A DNA stretch of 58,527 bases from Planctomycetota bacterium (lineage in GTDB: Bacteria; Planctomycetota; UBA1135; GCA-002686595). Positions 25,429-33,208 of this stretch are shown one piece after another. The notes under the pieces are model-generated. The model saw only the letters and a program-made list of their open reading frames with translations, did no database searches and was not told where the DNA came from. How positions within the stretch are numbered: position 1 is the stretch's first letter; each line of letters begins with the position of its first letter. A program made the translations under genes and the position numbers. The stretch is from contig PKCK01000019.1 in assembly GCA_002862085.1 (NCBI GenBank), positions 1-58,527 on the forward strand. The letters are read 5' to 3'.

Positions 25429-26541
25429 TCAGCGGGGAAGGGAGTCCGCGGTCCGCGGGAAGAGGGCGATGCCGCCCGCCTGGAGGCCGACGTCGAGGGT
25501 CGCGCGGCGCTCCAGCGACTCGAGGTCGATGGCGTCCACGGAGCCCGGCGCGCCCCCCTTGTCCTCGCAGGTCACGAAGGCGTAGCGGCCGTCGGCCGAG
25601 AGCGCGACGCCGTGGGGGATCCGGCGACTCGTGGGGATCCGCGCGAGCTCCTCACCCGACTTCAGGTCGATGACGCCCACGGCCTGGGCGCCCTTGTAGG
25701 TCACCACCAAGCGCTTGCCGTCGGGCGTCACGTCGAGGTTGTAGGGCGCGCGCCCCGTGGGGAAGCGGCGGACGATCCTCCACTTCTCGAGGTCCACCTC
25801 GACGACCTGATGGGCGCCGTTGAGCGCGACGTACGCGAGGTTCTCGCGCGGATGGGGCTGCACCCAGGTGGGCTTGGTGATCGCCACGTGGGGTGCTGCG
25901 TCCTCGCCGTCCCCGCCGTGCTCCTCGTCGCCACCGTGACCGGCGGCTGCGCGGCGGCCGGTGCCGTCGGTGAGCGCCATGCGCCTGACGATCTCGAGAC
26001 CGACCGCGTCGAGCTCGATGAGCTCGTCGCTCATCATCGCGCAGGAGAAGTGCCGCGTCCCGTCCGGCGAGAGACGCGAGCCGTGGGGCATCGAGCCGGT
26101 CACGATCTGCTCGACCTCGACCATGCCCTCCACGTCCACCACCGACACGGTGCTCGGCGTCATGTCCCCGTGCAGGTCGAAGTTGACGCAGTACAGGAGG
26201 CCGGTGTCGCGCGAGATCTGCATCGTCGCGGGGAACAGGCCCAGCTCGGCCTCGCCCACGACGCGGTTCGTCCCCGCCTCGTACTTGTAGAGCAGCCCGT
26301 TGGGCTTGCCGTGAGCCATCGAGACGTACCAGTGGCGCCCGTCGGGCGCCACCGTGAGCCCGTGCGGCCCCTCGATCTCGGTCGCCTGGTAGCCCACCGC
26401 CACGACGTCGATCACCGAGAGCGTCGTCCCGTCGAAGCCGAGCTCGTAGACCTCGTCCGCGGACTCCGCCGCCACGAGGATCCGCTCCTGGGCCGGCGCC
26501 GCCGGCAGCGGCGCCAGGGTGAGGGCCAGCGCTGCGATCAT
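25429..26541 (-). CDS. Exported YVTN-family beta-propeller protein with His/Asp/Glu-rich insert
   Basis: 370 residues from ATG 26541, which opens a signal peptide (MIAALALTLAPLPAAPAQ). The stop of the upstream LVIVD gene overlaps this start by 4 bp (ATGA), arguing against the longer frame. Propeller blades of the YVTN type repeat through the chain (GPHGLTVAPDGRHWYVSMAHG; MPHGSRLSPDGTRHFS; APYNLDVTPDGKRLVVTYKG; IPHGVALSADGRYAFVTCED). Between blades, near residue 220, lies a charged insert (GHGGDEEHGGDGEDAAPH), a plausible metal-binding loop. Such proteins usually bind ligands or proteins in the periplasm; no enzymatic motif is seen. Middle member of a three-gene operon. Confidence 0.85.
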   Translation of the reverse strand: MIAALALTLAPLPAAPAQERILVAAESADEVYELGFDGTTLSVIDVVAVGYQATEIEGPHGLTVAPDGRHWYVSMAHGKPNGLLYKYEAGTNRVVGEAELGLFPATMQISRDTGLLYCVNFDLHGDMTPSTVSVVDVEGMVEVEQIVTGSMPHGSRLSPDGTRHFSCAMMSDELIELDAVGLEIVRRMALTDGTGRRAAAGHGGDEEHGGDGEDAAPHVAITKPTWVQPHPRENLAYVALNGAHQVVEVDLEKWRIVRRFPTGRAPYNLDVTPDGKRLVVTYKGAQAVGVIDLKSGEELARIPTSRRIPHGVALSADGRYAFVTCEDKGGAPGSVDAIDLESLERRATLDVGLQAGGIALFPRTADSLPR

Positions 26542-28601
26542 CGGTTCAGCTTCACGGCCCACAGACCGGAGTTCCAGTCGGAGAAGAAGATGTGCCCCTT
26601 GTGCGGCTGCGGGCCCCAGGCCATCGGCGCGTTGGCCACGAAGCCCTCCGGATCGTCGGGGAGGAACCACGCGATCTCGCGGCCCTGGCGATAGAGATCG
26701 CCCATCAGCTCGCCGGTGACGTCGACCGCGCGCAGGCCGGCGTTGTAGTAGGCGACGTACATCACGCCGTCCTCGATCCAGAGGTTGTGCGTGCCGGCCT
26801 CCGGGACCTGGTAGCGCGCGGACTCCACCGGATTCTCGAGGTCCGTGAAGTCGAGGAAGTGGATCCAGCCGCGCGGACGCGTGGGCTTGCCCGTCACGTT
26901 GAGGCCGTAGGGGAAGGCCTCGTCGCCGGCGGCCACGTAGAAGCGGCCGGTGTCGGGCTGGCGGTAGGGGAACGCCGCGTGGTTCCAGCCGCTCGGATAG
27001 GCATAGCTAGAGACCTTCACCGGGTTCTCGGGCGACCCGCCGCGGATGCCGTTGCCGACGTCGACGATGTGCACCCCGTCGGACCAGTTCGACGAGTAGG
27101 CCAGGCCGTTCTCGATCCAGACGTCGTGGATCGAGGGGTTCGCGCGATCGGCGACCTTGTAGGTGCCGACCTTGCGGGGTGAGCCCGGGTCCGACACGTC
27201 GATGGCGTCGTAGCGGGCGCCCGCGGAGAGCGCGTAGACCTGGTTGCCGTCGATGAAGACGTTGTGCACGCCGCCCGTCAGCTCGTCGTCGAAGCCGGAG
27301 AGGATCTTCGGATCGCGCGGATCGGTCACGTCCACGAGCACGATGCCGTTCTTGCGGTTCGACGCGCCCTCCCGCGAGAGCACGCAGATGCGCCCGTCGG
27401 CGGAGACCTTGACGTCGTTGACCGTGCGCGCGTCGATGTTGACGGTGGCGATGCGCTCCATCTTCGACGGATCGGTGACGTCGAAGAAGTGCGCGTCGCC
27501 GTTGGCGCCCCAGGTGCCGGTCACGCAGTAGTCGCGGCCGTCGAGGCCCTCCCAGACCCAGAGGTCGGAGGTGTGGGTGTCGCGCACGGGGGCGTGGCCC
27601 ACGAGCTCGAACTTCCCCGCCACGTCGCGCGCGTCCACCCGCACCGTCGTGCGAGCCAGCGCGCCGCCGGAGCTCGCCACGAAGGTGTACCTGCCCGGCT
27701 GTTCGGCCACGAAGCGCCACGCGCGGGCGGTGCCCGGGATCGACTCGATCTGGCCGCTGGCGCCCGGCCCGAGAGTGTCGTCGGGGCGCGCCATGAAGGT
27801 CATGTCCACGGGCACGTCGAGCACCAGCTCGCCGGCCGCGTCGTGAGCGTCCACCCGCAGGTGGATCACGTCGCCGGTCCGCGGGGCCTCGACGTCGCCC
27901 TCGATGACCACGCGCGCGATGGGGTTCGCCTTGGCCTCGAGCGAGGCGGTCGCCTCCTGCCCGTCCACCGCGGCGGTCACATCGAACGAGCCCACCCCGT
28001 GCACGGTGAGCTCGCCGTGGGCGTCGAAGCTGGCGACGGCGGGGTTCGTGGTGTTCCAGGTGACCGCGGGGTTCTCGCGCTGATCTCCATTGACGTCGAC
28101 CGCGCGGACGCCGAAGGACACCGCGGTGCCCTGGAAGACCCCGGCCTCGGGGGCCATCAGCTCGAGGCTCGCGAGCGCGGGGGGGCGGACCGTGACCTCG
28201 ACGGTCCCGCTGAGGCGTGCGCCCACTGCCGCGCGTCCCTCCTGGTTCTCGCCGGCGCGCCGCCTGCGCTCGCGCACGATGATCTCGACGGTGCCGGGCT
28301 TGATGGCCTTCACCAGCCCCTCGCGCGTCACCGACACGGTGCGGCGTCCACGGGACAGATACAGCAGTCGCGCCTCCAGGTCGTTGCCCGCGGTATCGAC
28401 CACGCGGGCGTCGAGCTGGGCGGTCTCACCGACGTCGAGGACGAGCTCGGTGGGCTCGATGCGCAGCTCGCGCGCGGGCGCGTTCTCCTGGGCCTCCTGG
28501 GCCAGGAGATGCGCCGGGTGGGCGGAAGCGAGCGCGGGTACGGTGAGGCAGGCGAGAAGGGCGACGCAGAGGGGGCGTCGCGGAGACGAGAGTTGCCGCA
28601 T
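26538..28601 (-). CDS. Exported protein with Ig-like (BIG2) domains and LVIVD repeats
   Basis: 687 residues from ATG 28601, which opens a signal sequence ending near ALASA. Residues ~45-350 hold Ig-like domains of the BIG2 kind (ELRIEPTELVLDVGETAQLDARVVD; ASLELMAPEAGVFQGTAVSFGVRAVD; VVIEGDVEAPRTGDVIHLRVDA). Residues ~360-680 form a propeller of LVIVD-type blades (GDAHFFDVTDPSKMERIATVN; NGIVLVDVTDPRDPKILSGF; YDAIDVSDPGSPRKVGTYKV; GVHIVDVGNG). These are surface or periplasmic adhesion/ligand-binding modules. It is the first gene of the leftward operon and overlaps the YVTN gene by 4 bp. Confidence 0.85.
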   Translation of the reverse strand: MRQLSSPRRPLCVALLACLTVPALASAHPAHLLAQEAQENAPARELRIEPTELVLDVGETAQLDARVVDTAGNDLEARLLYLSRGRRTVSVTREGLVKAIKPGTVEIIVRERRRRAGENQEGRAAVGARLSGTVEVTVRPPALASLELMAPEAGVFQGTAVSFGVRAVDVNGDQRENPAVTWNTTNPAVASFDAHGELTVHGVGSFDVTAAVDGQEATASLEAKANPIARVVIEGDVEAPRTGDVIHLRVDAHDAAGELVLDVPVDMTFMARPDDTLGPGASGQIESIPGTARAWRFVAEQPGRYTFVASSGGALARTTVRVDARDVAGKFELVGHAPVRDTHTSDLWVWEGLDGRDYCVTGTWGANGDAHFFDVTDPSKMERIATVNIDARTVNDVKVSADGRICVLSREGASNRKNGIVLVDVTDPRDPKILSGFDDELTGGVHNVFIDGNQVYALSAGARYDAIDVSDPGSPRKVGTYKVADRANPSIHDVWIENGLAYSSNWSDGVHIVDVGNGIRGGSPENPVKVSSYAYPSGWNHAAFPYRQPDTGRFYVAAGDEAFPYGLNVTGKPTRPRGWIHFLDFTDLENPVESARYQVPEAGTHNLWIEDGVMYVAYYNAGLRAVDVTGELMGDLYRQGREIAWFLPDDPEGFVANAPMAWGPQPHKGHIFFSDWNSGLWAVKLNR

Positions 28602-28767
28602 GTTCGATGGAAGGGACTCTGGGGAAGCCCCGATCCTAGGGGAGACGCTCCGATCGCAGGCAGAGACCCGGCGCCGCACCTGTCTCTCGAGGCGAAGTTA
28701 CGGGACGTTGACGGATCGGTCCCGCGACGAGGTCTCCGCGATCCGGGTCGAGGGGCGCGGCGCCTCC

Positions 28768-30192
28768 TCACTCGCGGGCGAGCTCCGCCTCGCGCAGCGC
28801 GAGGAGCTGCGCCACGCGGTCCGGCCGCTCGCTCCAGAGGTTCGTGGTCTCACCAGGATCCAGCTCGAGGTCGTAGAGCTGGCCCCCTTCGCCGTCGACG
28901 CGCCGCGGGCGCGAGAAGCCCCCCGACCCGAGGTGGTCGATGAGCTTCCACCGCCCTTCACGTACGACGCTCCCGTTCGCCTTCAGGACGAGCGAGCGAC
29001 GGGTGCTCGCCGCGCCCGGATCCAGGAGCGAGGGCAGGAAGCTGAGGCTGTCCACCGCCGCGCCCGTCGGCAGCTCGGCCCCGAGGACGCCGGCGAGGGT
29101 CGCGAAGAGGTCCGTGAAGCAGAGCAGCTGGTCGGAGCGCCCTCCGGCGGGAACGCGGCCCCGCCAGCGCGCGATGAAGGGCATGCGGTGTCCGCCCTCC
29201 CAGGAGTCACTCTTCATCCCGCGGTAGGGCCCGGTGGAGGCGTGCCCGGTGCGCGCGACGTCCGGGGGGTACCAGACCGGACCGTTGTCGGAGGTGAACA
29301 CGACGAGGGTCTCCTCCCCGCGCGCGTCCGCCGCGGCGACGATGGCCCCCACCGTGTCATCCACGTCGGCGACGAAGTCGCCGTACATCTCCGCTCCGCT
29401 TCGTCCGATCCGGCTGGGAAGCCACGGCGTGTGGGGCGACGCGAGCGCCACGTAGAGGAAGAGGGGCTCGTCGCCGTCGTGCTCCCGGAGGACGCGAACC
29501 GCCTCGCTCTCGAATCGCGTGCGCACGTCCGCGTGAGCGAAGCCGGGCGCGAGCCCGCCCTCGCGCCAGAAGGCCCCCTGGATGTTCGTCCACCCCTCCG
29601 TGCCGCTCGCCTCGATCGTGCCCGAGGGCACCGCCACGGGGCGGCGGTCGCGGATGTAGAAGTACGGCGGGATGTCCAGGGAGGCGTGGATCCCGAAGAA
29701 GCTGTCGAAGCCGCGGTCGAGGGGTCCGCCTCGCAGTGGAACGCCCCCTCGGGGTCCGCCCTCGAAGCCGAGGTGCCACTTGCCGACCATCGCCGTGCGG
29801 TAGCCCTCGTCCTTCAGGAAGCTCGCCAGGGTCGCGCGCTCCGCGGCCACCACGGGCTTCTCGCCGGGACGGAAGGCTCCCTTGCGACAGGGATAGCGGC
29901 CCGTGAGCAGGCCGTACCGGGAGGGCACGCACCAGGCCCCCGGGGCGTGGGCGTCGGTGAAGCGCGTCCCCTCCTCCGCGAGCCGGTCGATGTGGGGCGT
30001 CGGGATCCGGGAGTCCGCGTTGAAGGACGCCGGATCGCCGTAGCCCATGTCGTCCGCGAGGATGACGACGACGTTGGGGCGCCGCGCCGGGGCTGTCTCC
30101 AGCGCCCTGGAGCGCTGACATCCCCCCAGGAGAGCGCCGCCGACCAGGGCGGCGACGAGCGCGAGGGAGACCTGTCCAGCCGGCTTCTGCAT
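28768..30192 (-). CDS. Lipoprotein S1-type sulfatase
   Basis: 474 residues from ATG 30192. The start gives a lipoprotein signal with lipobox LLGGC (Cys25). The metal/active-site block PNVVVILADDMGYGDP is followed by CVPSR at Cys88, the canonical site for conversion to formylglycine, and by LLTGRYP. GKWHLG, FTSDNGP and the C-terminal LYDLELDPGETTNL are typical of arylsulfatase A-like enzymes that remove sulfate esters from sugars. The formylglycine-generating enzyme is not in the window. It is divergent from a zinc-ribbon membrane protein gene. The sulfated substrate is unknown, most likely a marine polysaccharide. Confidence 0.93.
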   Translation of the reverse strand: MQKPAGQVSLALVAALVGGALLGGCQRSRALETAPARRPNVVVILADDMGYGDPASFNADSRIPTPHIDRLAEEGTRFTDAHAPGAWCVPSRYGLLTGRYPCRKGAFRPGEKPVVAAERATLASFLKDEGYRTAMVGKWHLGFEGGPRGGVPLRGGPLDRGFDSFFGIHASLDIPPYFYIRDRRPVAVPSGTIEASGTEGWTNIQGAFWREGGLAPGFAHADVRTRFESEAVRVLREHDGDEPLFLYVALASPHTPWLPSRIGRSGAEMYGDFVADVDDTVGAIVAAADARGEETLVVFTSDNGPVWYPPDVARTGHASTGPYRGMKSDSWEGGHRMPFIARWRGRVPAGGRSDQLLCFTDLFATLAGVLGAELPTGAAVDSLSFLPSLLDPGAASTRRSLVLKANGSVVREGRWKLIDHLGSGGFSRPRRVDGEGGQLYDLELDPGETTNLWSERPDRVAQLLALREAELARE

Positions 30193-30321
30193 GCCCCGAG
30201 GATAGGCGCAGCGCCGCCTCCTTCCCCCGCCTTCGCATTCCAGCCATCGATTCAGCCCGCTGATCCACCCGATCCGCGGGAGGCGCGAGAGATCGGCCGG
30301 AGCGCTCCGTAACGTGATCCC

Positions 30322-31053
30322 GTGGAGATCTCGAACAGCCTCCCGGGGCGCCGCGGCGTCCTCCGCGCGTTCCTCGTCTCGATCGCCGTCAGCGCGCTGC
30401 TGGGGATCGGCGTCCTGCTCGTCGGGGAGTTCTCGTCCTTCGAGGTGAAGGTGCTCCTGACGAGCTTCTCCATCTCGGTTGGCACCCTCGGCGTCCTCTG
30501 CGGCGCCGCGCTGCTGGAGGCCAAGGGCCTCACCTTCCCCTCGGTTCCCACCATGGCCCTCAGCTGTCTGGCGACGGCCCTCTCGGTCCTCGGGATGTGG
30601 GGCGAGGTGGACAGCGAGGGCCACTGGAAGCTCACGGCCATCACGGCGATCTTCGCCGCGGCGGGCGCGCAGTCGTCGCTCATCGGCCTGGCGAACCTCG
30701 ACGCCTCCCAGAACCGCGCGCGCATCGCCGCCGCGGGCGGAGGCCTCCTGCTGGCGATCATCGCCAGCGGGATGATCGTCGGCGAGGCGGACGACGAGGG
30801 GATCATGCGCGTGCTGGCCGCGCTCTCGGTCTTCACCGCCGCGGCGACGCTCTCGGTGCCCGTGCTCCACCGCATGAACGCGGGAGAGCCCGCACCGGCG
30901 TCCGGCGGCGAGCGCGTCGCGATGCTGTGCCCCGCCTGCGGCGAGCATCAGGAGGCCCCCCTCGGAGACGTTCGATGCCGCTCCTGCGGAGCGCACTTCC
31001 GCGTCGAGCTGGTGACCGGCGGAGCGGCGCCGGGCGCGGCCGTCAGCCCGTGA
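30322..31053 (+). CDS. Four- or five-span membrane protein with C-terminal zinc ribbon
   Basis: 243 residues starting at GTG 30322 (no ATG nearby). About six hydrophobic segments run from residue 12 to 190 (AFLVSIAVSALLGIGVLLV; VLCGAALLEA; MALSCLATALSVLGMW; AAAGGGLLLAIIASGMIVG; ALSVFTAAATLSVPVL). The C-terminal 40 residues contain a zinc ribbon CPACGEHQ...CRSCGAHF (two CxxC pairs). Function unknown; the ribbon is placed like that of the CPBP protease at 17.2 kb but at the other end. The gene's 3' end overlaps the convergent TPR gene by 11 bp. Confidence 0.75.
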   Translation: MEISNSLPGRRGVLRAFLVSIAVSALLGIGVLLVGEFSSFEVKVLLTSFSISVGTLGVLCGAALLEAKGLTFPSVPTMALSCLATALSVLGMWGEVDSEGHWKLTAITAIFAAAGAQSSLIGLANLDASQNRARIAAAGGGLLLAIIASGMIVGEADDEGIMRVLAALSVFTAAATLSVPVLHRMNAGEPAPASGGERVAMLCPACGEHQEAPLGDVRCRSCGAHFRVELVTGGAAPGAAVSP

Positions 31054-31396
31054 GGCGCTGAAGCTCGTCGAGCTCCTCGAGGAGCGCTCGCGCCGGGTCG
31101 TAGGCGGGGTCCATCTCGAGCGCGCGCTCGAGGGCCTCGCGCGCATCGCCATGGCGCCGCTGGGACACGAGGGCGCGCGCGAGGTTGAAGTGGGCCTCGT
31201 AGATGGCGCCCTCGGTCGCCTCGGTCGCGCGACGGAAGGTCGTCTCGCTGAGCTCGAGGTCGCCCGCCTCCAGATGGGCCGACCCGAGGTGGATCAGCGG
31301 CCCCGCGCACTCCGGAGCCAGCTCGTGGGCGGAGCGGGGACCGATTGCCGAGGTTGACCCGCGAAGGACGCCCCACCGCACAGCGCGCGGCGGCAC
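31043..31396 (-). CDS. Short TPR protein, possibly an N-terminally truncated remnant
   Basis: 117 residues. From residue ~20 the chain is TPR helices (LAPECAGPLIHLGSAHLEAGDLELSETTFRRA; YEAHFNLARALVSQRRHGDAREALERALEMDPAY). The first repeat lacks its leading helix: the start (MPPRAVRWGVLRGSTS...) does not look like TPR sequence. The start codon lies 10 bp from the start of the divergent small gene at 31406. This suggests either a genuine small TPR protein or the remnant of a longer one. TPRs mediate protein-protein contacts; nothing more can be said. Confidence 0.5.
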   Translation of the reverse strand: MPPRAVRWGVLRGSTSAIGPRSAHELAPECAGPLIHLGSAHLEAGDLELSETTFRRATEATEGAIYEAHFNLARALVSQRRHGDAREALERALEMDPAYDPARALLEELDELQRLTG

Positions 31397-31405
31397 CCTT
31401 GGGGC

Positions 31406-31756
31406 ATGGCCGACCTGCCCGACGACATCGGTGAGCTCGAGCGGCGCGTGGAGACCCTCGAGTCGAAGCTCGGGAGCGGACGGGCTCCGGGCCGGCGCGA
31501 GACCATGGTGATGGCCGTCTGGGGCGTGGCGGCGGTCCTGCTGTGCTGGGACGACGTGACCTGGTGGCGTGGCGAGCTCCCGGAGACGGCGTGGGGCTGG
31601 GTCACGACGCTCGCCTGGCCGCTGATCATCTACGGCTATCTGGCCCTCTTGGCGGTGTCCCTCGTCCAGCTGGTGAGGGGCCGCGACGCGGCGGTCCTGC
31701 GCGAGCAGCTCGAGGAGGCGCGGTCCGCACTCGAGGCCGCGCGGCAGCGTTCCTAG
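31406..31756 (+). CDS. Small two-span membrane protein with flanking coiled coils
   Basis: 116 residues. A short N-terminal helix with heptads (GELERRVETLESKLG), then two hydrophobic segments (TMVMAVWGVAAVLLCWDDVTWW and TLAWPLIIYGYLALLAVSLVQLV), then a C-terminal coiled-coil helix (REQLEEARSALEAARQR). No family recognised. The symmetry suggests an oligomeric membrane protein with cytoplasmic coils. It precedes the flavoprotein gene by 107 bp on the same strand. Confidence 0.65.
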   Translation: MADLPDDIGELERRVETLESKLGSGRAPGRRETMVMAVWGVAAVLLCWDDVTWWRGELPETAWGWVTTLAWPLIIYGYLALLAVSLVQLVRGRDAAVLREQLEEARSALEAARQRS

Positions 31757-31863
31757 CGCCCCGCCTCCGCCTCCGCCTGCGTGGCGCGGACCGGTCCGGC
31801 CTGCGGGCCGAGGCGCCCCGTGCCCGCCCGCGGCGCCGCGCCAGCGCTAAACTCGTCCGCGCG

Positions 31864-33156
31864 ATGACCGACACGACCCCGCACGAGCCCCGCGCAGACG
31901 GCGCGGCGACGGACGCGGCCACCTACGACGTCATCGTCATCGGCGGCGGGGCCTCCGGCATGGTCGCCGGCATCCGGGCCGCGCGCCTCGGTCGACGGGC
32001 CATCATCGTCGAGAAGTCCCCGAGCCTCGGGCGCAAGCTGCTCGCCTCGGGCGGGCAGCGCTGCAACCTCTCGAACACCCTGACCAAGGACGGGTTCATG
32101 GAGCGGGTCGGACGCGACGGCCGCTTCATGGGTCCCGCGCTCGACGAGCTCGGCGGTCCGAAGCTGCGTGAGTTCTTCCACGACATCGGCGTGCAGACGG
32201 TCGTCCTCGACGGGTTCCGCGTCTGGCCGGAGACGCGCAAGTCGGCGACCGTCCTGAAGGGCCTGCTCGACGAACTCGAGCGGCTGGGCGTGCCGACGAT
32301 GACGGGCTGCGAGGTGCTCTCCACCGACCACGACGGCGAGACCTTCGGCGTGCACCACGGCGGCGGCGTCCTGCGTTCCCACGAGCTCGTCCTCGCCACC
32401 GGCGGCCTCGCCCTCCCGAAGTCCGGCGCCTCCGGGGGCGGCTACGGCTTCGCCGAGAGCTTCGGTCACCGCATCACCGCGCGGCACCCCGCGGGCGTCC
32501 CCGTGGTCACGCGCGAGGACTGGCCCGCGCGCCTGACCGCCCACACGATCGGCAAGGCGCAGGTGTCCGTGGCGATGAAGAAGCACGCGAAGGTCGCGCG
32601 CACCGGCGACCTGATCTTCACGAAGAAGGGACTGCGCGGCCCGGTCATCCTCGACATCTCCCGCGACCTCTCCCCGCTCCTCGAGCGCTACGACGAGATC
32701 CCGCTGCACCTCAACCTCTGCCGCGGGAAGACCCAGGAGGACTGGCAGTCCATCTTCGCGGAGTGGCGCCAGGGCACCCAGCGCCCCGCCCTCGACTGCT
32801 TCGAGGAGCACCTTCCCCGCGACGTGGCCGAGGTCCTGTTCGAGCTGGCGGGCGTCCCGTCCACCGGCACGATCCAGGCGATCAAGGGCGGCCCCAAGGA
32901 CGCCCTCATCCAGACCCTCGTGCGGACGCCCATCACCGTGACCGGCCACACCGGCTACGACGGCGCCTTCGTCACCCGCGGCGGCGCGCGCCTCAAGGAC
33001 GTGGATCCGCACACGCTGATGAGCAAGATCCAGCCCGGTCTCTACCTCTGCGGCGAGGTCCTCGATCTCGACGGTCCCTGCGGCGGCTTCAACCTCCAGT
33101 GGGCCTTCGCGAGCGGCTACCTCGCGGGGTCCGGCACGGGGCTGGCGGTCGAGTGA
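31864..33156 (+). CDS. FAD-dependent oxidoreductase of the HI0933/BaiN family
   Basis: 430 residues from ATG 31864. A Rossmann FAD-binding motif (VIVIGGGASGMVAGIRAARLG) opens the chain at residue ~22, then KSPSLGRKLLASGGQRCNLSN, the signature of the HI0933-like family. The C-terminal half carries LYLCGEVLDLDGPCGGFNLQWAFASG, the second FAD contact in this family. Members are cytoplasmic flavoproteins with poorly defined substrates; some act as dehydrogenases or reductases on bile-acid-like or steroid compounds. The chain is complete. The next gene, a sulfatase, starts 52 bp downstream on the same strand. Confidence 0.88.
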   Translation: MTDTTPHEPRADGAATDAATYDVIVIGGGASGMVAGIRAARLGRRAIIVEKSPSLGRKLLASGGQRCNLSNTLTKDGFMERVGRDGRFMGPALDELGGPKLREFFHDIGVQTVVLDGFRVWPETRKSATVLKGLLDELERLGVPTMTGCEVLSTDHDGETFGVHHGGGVLRSHELVLATGGLALPKSGASGGGYGFAESFGHRITARHPAGVPVVTREDWPARLTAHTIGKAQVSVAMKKHAKVARTGDLIFTKKGLRGPVILDISRDLSPLLERYDEIPLHLNLCRGKTQEDWQSIFAEWRQGTQRPALDCFEEHLPRDVAEVLFELAGVPSTGTIQAIKGGPKDALIQTLVRTPITVTGHTGYDGAFVTRGGARLKDVDPHTLMSKIQPGLYLCGEVLDLDGPCGGFNLQWAFASGYLAGSGTGLAVE

Positions 33157-33208
33157 CCCCTGCGAGCGCCCGTCCGCGCTCCGCGAGCTCCTCGTTTAGG
33201 GTGGCGGC

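Noticed and set aside
21959..25585. 1208-codon plus-strand open frame opposite the TPR-redoxin gene
   Set aside because: Low-complexity Arg/Glu/Val sequence without motifs and spanning a terminator, so it is an antisense shadow.
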